A DNA stretch of 37,414 bases from Porphyromonadaceae bacterium UBA3318 (GTDB lineage: Bacteria > Bacteroidota > Bacteroidia > Bacteroidales > Muribaculaceae). Each line of letters begins with the position of its first letter. The first letter of the stretch is position 1. The translations under genes were made by a program, and so were the position numbers. Shown here piece after piece: positions 31,377 through 37,414 of the stretch. The DNA lies in assembly GCA_002361235.1 (NCBI GenBank), contig DESI01000057.1:1-37414 (forward strand). Direction: 5' to 3'. The notes below the pieces were generated by a model. The model was not told where the DNA came from, did not search any database, and saw nothing but the letters and a program-made list of their open reading frames with translations.

Positions 31377-32347
31377 AAGCCGAAATGTTGTCTGATTGGT
31401 TCGGGGAGACTGTCGGCGAAAGCGACCTCGCTGTATATTTCCCTGACGAGCCGTGCGTCGAGCCGCTCGTAATCCTGCGGACGGGGCGTTATCATCAGGC
31501 CGGCCATATCTATGGCGCCCGGACCCACCACGATGCGGTCGGGTTCGTCATTCAGGTAATGATGCGGCCGGTGGCTGAGACGCGGCACGACCACTGCGCG
31601 AAGCATACCGTCGTCGCCCATCCAGTAGAACACGTTGATCAGCCCCGGGTCCGGGTTGCCGTCGGTATCGATGCCGAAAGCCGAAGCGATGGCGCGTAGC
31701 ATCAAGGCTCCATGACGGTCGGGAGTGATTACGGCGCTTACGAAGTGGAAGGGAAGGTCCAGCCCGAAGGATTCGGAACTGAGGAATCCCGGCCGGTCGG
31801 AGGGATGATGTTTCTCGGCCAGCGCGAGCAGCGGCAGCTCGGACTTCAGGACGCCCTGCGTATGCAGGTGGTCGGGCGCGGAGGCACCGGCTCCGGCTCC
31901 GTTGAAGAATATTACCAGGTCGGGCGCAGCCTCGGCCATGGCCGCCATCTCGAACGGAGGGCGGTCCTGCGGACAGTGCTCGCGCGATATTATCGTGAAG
32001 TGAATCGGCAGGATGGGGAAGGGGTTGACGCAGAGGTCCCAGCCCGGCATCCACTCAGCGCACATCTGCTCTTTGGGCCGGTTGTCGGCGCAGAGGAAGC
32101 AGGGACGGCTCGCTATGGCCTCCGTTGACGTGTCGGCGGCTGTGGACACCATGCGCGCCGGGTTTAGCTGTAAGGCGAACGGGAGGTTGCCTATGTCCAG
32201 CGGCTTGCGTTGCGTCCGGCCCAGGTCATGGTAACGGACAGCGGCATCGGGCCATTCGCCCAGCTGATGCTCCACCAACAGGTTGATGGTCTCTAAGTTC
32301 AGCGGCGCGGGCCGGAGGGATTTTGTGTCAGATGTTGTTGTCGTCAT
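31373..32347 (-). CDS. DUF4922 family, GalT/HIT-like putative nucleotidyltransferase or phosphorylase
   Basis: 324 aa from the ATG at 32347. The ORF is open up to 32431, but the added N-terminus is Thr/Ser/Met-rich translation of the neighbour's trinucleotide tract, so I take the later start; ATGs at 32368 and 32383 are possible. The active-site motif is DHLHTQ with His160 and His162 followed by Gln164, the HxHxQ seen in GalT/ApaA-type and GDP-sugar phosphorylase proteins. A Cys pair (RPCFLC) resembles their zinc-binding CxxC. Members transfer nucleotides to sugar phosphates or split NDP-sugars. The substrate is unknown, but a GT2 enzyme upstream suggests an activated sugar. The 3' end overlaps the MFS gene by 4 nt. 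Confidence 0.8.
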   Translation of the reverse strand: MTTTTSDTKSLRPAPLNLETINLLVEHQLGEWPDAAVRYHDLGRTQRKPLDIGNLPFALQLNPARMVSTAADTSTEAIASRPCFLCADNRPKEQMCAEWMPGWDLCVNPFPILPIHFTIISREHCPQDRPPFEMAAMAEAAPDLVIFFNGAGAGASAPDHLHTQGVLKSELPLLALAEKHHPSDRPGFLSSESFGLDLPFHFVSAVITPDRHGALMLRAIASAFGIDTDGNPDPGLINVFYWMGDDGMLRAVVVPRLSHRPHHYLNDEPDRIVVGPGAIDMAGLMITPRPQDYERLDARLVREIYSEVAFADSLPEPIRQHFGL

Positions 32348-33818
32348 CGTTGTCGTGGAATAGTTCATCGTCGTCGTCGTCATCGTCGTCGTCGTCATCG
32401 ATGTAGTCCTGGATGTTGTTCCAGAATTCATCGCCTGTCGGCCCGCCGGGTATCGAGCCCAACAGCTGCCAGTCGGCGCGGCGTCCCGATTCGTCGGCCA
32501 CGTTCTCGCGCACGCGGGCCATCAGCTCGACCGAGCGCAGGAAGTCCTTGTAGGTGTCGTTGGCGTTGCTTTTCTCTATCGACAGTTTCGCGTCGGAATT
32601 TCCTTCCCAGCGTCGGCACAGATACAGTGAATGGTATATGCGCCCTATGGCGTAAGAACGGCTGATGCGGAGCACCATCGCGTAGTCCTCGCCGTACGAC
32701 ACGTTGGGGAAGGGGAACTTGCGGGCCAATGGCGTGAAGTAGGCGCGCGGTGCGCCGAAGCCGTTGATGCGCAGCCCGTTGTTGGCTCCGTTGGCGTCCG
32801 ACCATTCGTCGTGGGTGATGACGCCGGGAGGTATCTCCTTCCATTCGCGGTCGGTCATCGTATAGCTGCCTATCACCATTCCGTAGTTGCCGCTGCGGAA
32901 TTTGTTGACGATGGTCTGCAGCGTGTTGTCGTCAATATATTTATCGTCAGAGTCGAGCTGTACGGCAAACCGTCCGCAGCGGCTGTCGTTCAGGGCCATG
33001 TTCCAGCATCCGCCTATGCCCAGGCCGTCGTCGGCCCCGGGCTTGAGCAGTATCAGTCGCGGGTCGGAGATCTGTTCCAGCAGCCGGCGTGTACCGTCGG
33101 TGGAGTCGTTGTCCACCACGATGACGTTGTAGGGGAAATCGGTGCGTTGGCTCAGTGCGGAGCTTACGGCGTCGGCTATGGTGGCCACGCGGTTGCGCAC
33201 CGGTATTATCACCGACGCCTCGCAGTCGAACGGCTCGGCGTCATAGTCGATGGCCTCGCGCTGAGTGTTGACCAGTGCGCGGATGTCGCCGAGGTATTCG
33301 GTCAGCACCTGTTCCATCTCCACCTGATATGCCTTGTTGCGCGGATTGACGTAGTCGTGCTGCTTCTGGCCCGAATCGCGGAAGTCCACCTTCTGAACCG
33401 TGTAGAGGTATTCGGGAATCATCACCACCATCTTGCCCATGGTGACGCGCAGGCGCAGCGCGTACCAGCCGCCGTCCATCATCGCTGATTCCTTGTCGGT
33501 GAAGTCCTCGGTGGCGGCCAGGATGTCGGCGGCGTTCAGCAGCACCAGCGAGCCGAAGTCGAACGAATCGCGCACCGAGCCGGGCTGATAGTCGATGACC
33601 GGATGGTTTTCGAGCGTACCGTCCGGCAGCACCTCGCGGTAATAGCTGTAGGTCAGCGTCGAGTCTATCTCGGCAGCCGTCTCCTGAAGCCTCCGCATGG
33701 CGGCGGGAGTGATGTCTATCTTCTTGTCGTCAAGCTGCAGCAGCACGTATTGTTCCAGCCCGGAACGGAATATGTGCTCGCGCAACGCGTTGACGGTAGT
33801 GAATCTGAGTATCTCCAT
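32328..33818 (-). CDS. Family 2 glycosyltransferase with N-terminal extension and poly-Asp tail
   Basis: A 496-aa enzyme. Residues about 205-430 form a GT-A fold: ASVIIPVRNRVATIADAV, VIVVDNDSTDGTRR, then the metal-binding DSDD (Asp289 and Asp291). ED-like residues appear in NVSYGEDYAMVLRI. The first about 200 residues are an extension with no recognised motif (YVLLQLDDKKIDITPAAMRR). The C-terminus is YIDDDDDDDDDDDELFHDND, an acidic tail coded by a GAT/GAC repeat that overlaps the next gene by 20 nt. The start codon overlaps the preceding stop by 1 nt (TAATG). No signal peptide; likely cytoplasmic. Acceptor and donor are unknown. Confidence 0.88.
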   Translation of the reverse strand: MEILRFTTVNALREHIFRSGLEQYVLLQLDDKKIDITPAAMRRLQETAAEIDSTLTYSYYREVLPDGTLENHPVIDYQPGSVRDSFDFGSLVLLNAADILAATEDFTDKESAMMDGGWYALRLRVTMGKMVVMIPEYLYTVQKVDFRDSGQKQHDYVNPRNKAYQVEMEQVLTEYLGDIRALVNTQREAIDYDAEPFDCEASVIIPVRNRVATIADAVSSALSQRTDFPYNVIVVDNDSTDGTRRLLEQISDPRLILLKPGADDGLGIGGCWNMALNDSRCGRFAVQLDSDDKYIDDNTLQTIVNKFRSGNYGMVIGSYTMTDREWKEIPPGVITHDEWSDANGANNGLRINGFGAPRAYFTPLARKFPFPNVSYGEDYAMVLRISRSYAIGRIYHSLYLCRRWEGNSDAKLSIEKSNANDTYKDFLRSVELMARVRENVADESGRRADWQLLGSIPGGPTGDEFWNNIQDYIDDDDDDDDDDDELFHDNDDDNNI

Positions 33819-36800
33819 TATTTCCTGATAGAATCTATGACTTGTTTCATGATGCGGTCGCGGGCGGCTGCATCGGTTATTGCCTCGAATGGCACGGAGA
33901 ATACGAACACCTTGCCGCGTCCGCGGTCGTGACGCAGGCCGGCCACGCCGCCGTTGCTGAATGTCAGCAGGGTTTCGGTGTCATCGTCGGCGGGTGTGAG
34001 TATGTCGGGATTCTCCACGATATACATGTTCTCATTGAGCGTCGAGGAGTAGGGTACCGAGTTGCCCCGGGTGTCGCGCAGGCGTCCCGACTGCGAGGAA
34101 GCGGCGGGCATAGTGGCGTGCTGCACGGAGTCTGGTGTGGCCTGCAGTCCCAACACTTCCTCCAGGAACTCGCGGTCGTTGCGGTCGGAGCGACGGCCCT
34201 GCAGGTCGGAGCTGATGAACTCGCCGCTAAGCATCAGGCGTCCTCCCTTGTCGGAATACTGGCGCAGCTTTTTCTGCAGCTCGCCCGGTATCACCTTGTA
34301 GCGCACTCCCTTGTTGGAATGGCCTGTAACGGTCGATTTCTGTTTGCCAAGTATCACGTCGACCATGGGATAATCCTGCAGCTTGACGTCGCCGTTCTGA
34401 ACGGACTCCGCGCTGGCCGACACGAATCCCTTGCCGGCATGTGCTATCGCGGCGCCGTGCGTGGCGGGATAGTCGAATGTGTTGCCGGCTATCACCTGCG
34501 TCACGTAGTTCGAACCGCTGCGGCCGAAGCTTTCGCCGGCGTTGCGGCGGAACTCGGTCTGATAGCCGGTGAAGGAGATGTCCTTCACGTATGGCACGCC
34601 GAAGTCGTTCTCGCTGTCGAATCCGGCGCGGCCGTTCTCCGAGAACGAGCCGGGAGCGGACACACGGTCGAATCCGTTTACCACAAGCACGGGCTTTGAC
34701 GCGTCGGGAGCCTCGCGCAGCGCCAGGGTTTCGCTCGGGAACGCGGCGCCTCCCTCGTTGGCCGCGATGACATAGAACGAGTGGATGTCATGGTCGGCCA
34801 CGCGCAGGTCGAAGTGGGTGTCCTTCGTCTCGCCTATCTTGTGGAAACCTAAGTCGTCGCCCGAACGCTCCATTATGACATACTTTGTGGGCATGGCCGT
34901 GGGTTCCAGTTCGTCGGGAGTGGGTTTCCAGCTGAGACGGTAATGGTCCTTTTTGGTTCGCTTGATTCTGAAATCCTTTACGGGCAGCGGCTGAATCACC
35001 AGTTCGCGGTCCTTGCGCTGGGCCAGGAAGCGGGCTATGCCCTTGTAGATGGCGCGGCCCACGGTGAAACGGAACTCGGGGTCAAGGCCATACTGCATGT
35101 CGGCGAAGTTCTGGTGGCTCATCAGCTCTATCAGCGTGGTGGGCACTTCGGGCACGCGGGCCTCGACATACGACTTGTCCCACATGGAACGGCGTGTCCA
35201 GCGCGGTTCCCATTCGCGGCGCACGTCCTTGGAAATCTGCTGCATCACCATGTCGGTGAGCATTCGCGAGTTGATGCGCGGCGTGCCGTCGGTGTATGTC
35301 GCCCCGTTCTGCGTGAAGTAGATTCCCAACGTGCCCACAAACGAGTCGTCGGCCCGTTTGCCGGCGTCGGAATGGAGCGCGAAGGTCACGTCGACGGGCA
35401 GGTTCAGGCCCTCGCGGCCGGGAAGCACGCGCGAACCGCCGGCCAGATAGTTCACCCAGTGGCCGCGCGACGTGTAGTCGTCCTTGTAGTCGTCCGCTCC
35501 GTGATAGGGGGAGTAAACATATTCCGGGAATCCGGCCCAGTGCAGCCAGTAGCGGGCACCCTCCAGGAACCGGGGATAGCCCGATGTGCGGAAACTCGGC
35601 GCGGCACCCTTGGGAGTGTTGGTCTCGGCAGGTTTTGCAGAGGCGATCTCAGTGTCCGGGATGTCGGGCGTCTCGGAGTTTTCCGAGGTCTCGTCGGTGG
35701 TTTCCGATTCCTCGTCGTCGTCTTCCTCCTCCTCCTCCTCGTCATCGGCCGCTTCTTCGTCGGCGGTGTCAGGGGTAGAGGGGTCGTAATATACGTCGCT
35801 GCGGCGCGGGGAACGGGCTATGTTGCCCATGCCACCGCCTATCTTGACCGCGTCGGCGGTCAGTATGGTGCCTGGCGTGCCATTGGTTTCGTTGGTCAGT
35901 GTCACGACGGCCTCGGTGTCGCTGAAGCCTTTCTCCAGTGGCACGGTACACAGGTAAATCCATGTGCCGCCGCCCATTGTCTGGTTGACGCGGAATTCCT
36001 TTGTGCCGCCCGAATAATTGACAGAATAGTGTGCGTCGGTCGTGGAATTGGGCAGAGTCTTATAGCTGACGTAAACGGCATATTCGCCATCCTCGGGGAT
36101 GTCGGCATACCATGCCGCGGCCGAGGTGTTGCCTCCGGCCACGGTCGGCACCTGGCGGTAGGTGCCGTTCTCGAACGGATTCTCGGTGTCGCGGAAATCG
36201 GGCAGGTCGTAGATGAAGCCTTCCCCCTCGCCGGTGGCCCAGTGCTGTGCGCCGTTGTTCTCGCGGTAGGTGGACTGGGAATATACCTTGCCGTCGGGGT
36301 TGGTGTCGTTGTCCACTATCACCTCGTGGCTGTTGGTGTCGCGTTCGCGTGGCAGGAACACGTATGCACCGGCGTTCTCCAGCATCGGCACCACATAGGG
36401 GAGGATGTAGCTCATGGTGTAAGTGTCCTCCATGGTCTGGAACAGCAGCGGGCGCTGCCACTGCCAGGCGCCGTTCTTGTAGTATCGGCCGTGGCTGTGC
36501 CACAGGGCCACGATGTCGTTGTACATACCCTTGGCGGTGGACGATACGGGGTTGACTTCGGTGACGAATGCGGGATTCTTGCGGTGTTCCGGCGGCAGCT
36601 TGTCCACCTTGGTTATGTAGTATGACAGCGATTTGCCGTCAACTGTGAGCATCACCCTGTAGTCGGACAGTGAGTCGGGCAGGACGGCGCGCACATCGTT
36701 CTGCAGCGTGTCGATCAGGCCCTTGGTTACGGGCAGGTATGTGAAATTCTCGTTGAGCGACACGTTGGCCAGACGCGACGAATGGTTGGGGCGTACGCTG

Positions 36801-37261
36801 TTGACGCGCAGGCCGCCGGGATTCAGATGCGCGGGGATGCGCTCTATCAGGGCCGAGTTCACGGCCAGCGTGAGCGAGTCGTTCTGGGGCGTCTCCTTGG
36901 GCGGCGCTGTGTATTTGGTCTTTACCGCGTTGCGGCTGCGACGGCGCTTGCCCGTTCTTGAGGATTTCTTTTTGTAACGGCTGCTCTTTTTGGATTTATT
37001 ATACCGGGATTTTTTGGAAGTCGATTTTCTACCTGACTTGCTGCTCGTTGATTTCCTGCTTTTCGAGCTTTTTCTGCTTTTTCTGCTTTTTGAACTTTTA
37101 GAGCTTTTTCTGCTTTTTGAACTTTTAGAGCTTTTTGCACTCTTTTTACTCTTTGAGCTTGCAGTTTTGGCTGCCGGTTCGGCGTATGCCTGGAACGATT
37201 CGGAGGCGCCGAAACAGAGCAAACCGCAAATAAGTATGTAAATTATATGTTTAAGACGCAT
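33818..37261 (-). CDS. Large secreted amidase_3-like/golvesin-domain enzyme (often annotated xanthan lyase)
   Basis: 1147 aa. Signal peptide to about residue 27, then a Lys/Ser/Arg-rich low-complexity region (about 35-115). An N-terminal half of an N-acetylmuramoyl-L-alanine-amidase (amidase_3) fold follows: WHSHGRYY (His257), TMEDTYTMSYILPYVVPMLE (Glu278), FLPRERD. A golvesin-like beta domain comes next (about 383-485, YADIPEDGEYAVYVSYK), then an acidic stretch (about 498-530). The amidase fold resumes with FALHSDAG (His630) and TTLIELMSHQNF (Glu712). A fibronectin-III-like domain (about 750-850) and a Rossmann/flavodoxin-like C-terminus (LVVNGFDRVSAPGS) complete it. All four amidase catalytic positions are retained, so cleavage of peptidoglycan stem peptides is a reasonable inference. 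First gene of the six-gene operon. Bacteroidales relatives are annotated golvesin-domain or xanthan lyase. Confidence 0.85.
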   Translation of the reverse strand: MRLKHIIYILICGLLCFGASESFQAYAEPAAKTASSKSKKSAKSSKSSKSRKSSKSSKSRKSRKSSKSRKSTSSKSGRKSTSKKSRYNKSKKSSRYKKKSSRTGKRRRSRNAVKTKYTAPPKETPQNDSLTLAVNSALIERIPAHLNPGGLRVNSVRPNHSSRLANVSLNENFTYLPVTKGLIDTLQNDVRAVLPDSLSDYRVMLTVDGKSLSYYITKVDKLPPEHRKNPAFVTEVNPVSSTAKGMYNDIVALWHSHGRYYKNGAWQWQRPLLFQTMEDTYTMSYILPYVVPMLENAGAYVFLPRERDTNSHEVIVDNDTNPDGKVYSQSTYRENNGAQHWATGEGEGFIYDLPDFRDTENPFENGTYRQVPTVAGGNTSAAAWYADIPEDGEYAVYVSYKTLPNSTTDAHYSVNYSGGTKEFRVNQTMGGGTWIYLCTVPLEKGFSDTEAVVTLTNETNGTPGTILTADAVKIGGGMGNIARSPRRSDVYYDPSTPDTADEEAADDEEEEEEDDDEESETTDETSENSETPDIPDTEIASAKPAETNTPKGAAPSFRTSGYPRFLEGARYWLHWAGFPEYVYSPYHGADDYKDDYTSRGHWVNYLAGGSRVLPGREGLNLPVDVTFALHSDAGKRADDSFVGTLGIYFTQNGATYTDGTPRINSRMLTDMVMQQISKDVRREWEPRWTRRSMWDKSYVEARVPEVPTTLIELMSHQNFADMQYGLDPEFRFTVGRAIYKGIARFLAQRKDRELVIQPLPVKDFRIKRTKKDHYRLSWKPTPDELEPTAMPTKYVIMERSGDDLGFHKIGETKDTHFDLRVADHDIHSFYVIAANEGGAAFPSETLALREAPDASKPVLVVNGFDRVSAPGSFSENGRAGFDSENDFGVPYVKDISFTGYQTEFRRNAGESFGRSGSNYVTQVIAGNTFDYPATHGAAIAHAGKGFVSASAESVQNGDVKLQDYPMVDVILGKQKSTVTGHSNKGVRYKVIPGELQKKLRQYSDKGGRLMLSGEFISSDLQGRRSDRNDREFLEEVLGLQATPDSVQHATMPAASSQSGRLRDTRGNSVPYSSTLNENMYIVENPDILTPADDDTETLLTFSNGGVAGLRHDRGRGKVFVFSVPFEAITDAAARDRIMKQVIDSIRK
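36917..37159 (-). repeat. Low-complexity K/S/R-coding tract
   Basis: About 80 codons dominated by Lys, Ser and Arg, built from imperfect repeats. The 27-bp unit running from about 37080 to 37106 (TTTTTCTGCTTTTTG, then AACTTTTAGAGC) recurs once right after. It codes for a strongly basic linker after the signal peptide. Confidence 0.85.
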
Positions 37262-37325
37262 AACGTATTTATTTCAAGGGTAATAGTCCTCAGGGCCTGA
37301 TTGGGGCCGGATTCCCACAATCAAG

Positions 37326-37357
37326 CAAAATTACGAAAAAAATGCGTAAAAAACAAA
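37326..37357 (-). promoter_or_regulatory. Promoter of the six-gene minus-strand operon
   Basis: On the minus strand TTTG (37354-37357), 20 nt and TAATTTTG (37326-37333) match the consensus closely. The leader to the ATG at 37261 is about 60 nt. Confidence 0.75.
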
Positions 37358-37414
37358 TGGGAGGAGGGAGTGGGAGGGGGTGGGAGGAGAGGGAGGGTTG
37401 GGAAGAATGGGAGG
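37358..37414 (+). repeat. G-rich GGGAGG-type tract
   Basis: The last 57 nt contain at least eight runs of three or more G in GGGAGG and GGGTTGGG settings. No ORF. It directly precedes the -33 box of the operon on the minus strand and continues beyond the window. Confidence 0.6.

Noticed and set aside
32347..32431. Upstream start of the DUF4922 gene giving a Thr-rich N-terminus
   Set aside because: These residues are just the second-frame reading of the poly-Asp repeat; the conserved part starts after 32347.
34943..36625. 560-aa plus-strand ORF opposite the large amidase-like gene
   Set aside because: Same antisense effect; the minus-strand protein has recognisable domains and an operon context.

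Overview
This window is chromosomal DNA from a member of the Bacteroidales, probably a GC-rich gut lineage such as Muribaculaceae (genus not determinable without a search). The evidence is Bacteroidetes-type promoters (TTTG, about 19-20 nt, TAnnTTTG), general lack of Shine-Dalgarno sites, many SPII lipoproteins, a lipidated TamL, a HECLGH-type dipeptidyl peptidase III, a Bacteroidetes-type OmpA protein and a fimbrillin-like surface operon. No rRNA, tRNA, CRISPR array, transposase or integrase was seen.

Layout. 1-2739 is the 3' part of rpoC with a terminator. 2.8-6.4 kb is an AT-richer accessory island on the + strand: an AlbA_2/Schlafen-type gene broken by a 2-nt frameshift, then an unrecognised protein with 12-residue repeats. 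6.4-13.9 kb is a minus-strand block: AlkD-like HEAT protein, dipeptidyl peptidase III, RlmI methyltransferase, RseP-type site-2 protease, DXP reductoisomerase and a degenerate M23 protein. Dispersed and tandem intergenic repeats lie between these genes. 14.3-19.8 kb (+) holds an OmpA-family porin, NADP-type glutamate dehydrogenase, a Fur/Zur-family regulator and a histidine-rich Zn/Cd-type P1B ATPase.

20.2-26.9 kb (+) is a four-gene surface operon. It encodes two paralogous lipoproteins with matching N-terminal fimbrillin-like domains but different repetitive (predicted beta-helix) C-termini, an OmpA-like/DUF3575-type outer-membrane protein, and an Mfa2-like lipoprotein. 27.0-37.3 kb is a tightly packed minus-strand six-gene operon: a large secreted amidase_3-like enzyme split by a golvesin-like insertion, a GT2 glycosyltransferase, a DUF4922/GalT-like protein, an AmpG-like MFS transporter, TamL and a HAD phosphatase. 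Several of its genes overlap by 1-20 nt.

How they fit together. The Zur-like gene and the P1B ATPase form a metal-resistance pair with a perfect 7-1-7 dyad in the ATPase promoter. The fimbrillin-like operon looks like an appendage or adhesin system with two alternative tip/stalk proteins. The last operon looks devoted to envelope glycan or peptidoglycan turnover and outer-membrane biogenesis. The best candidates for undescribed biology are the four-gene surface operon (20190-26870), the split amidase (33818-37261) with its basic low-complexity N-terminus, and the dual-coding trinucleotide tract joining the GT2 and DUF4922 genes.
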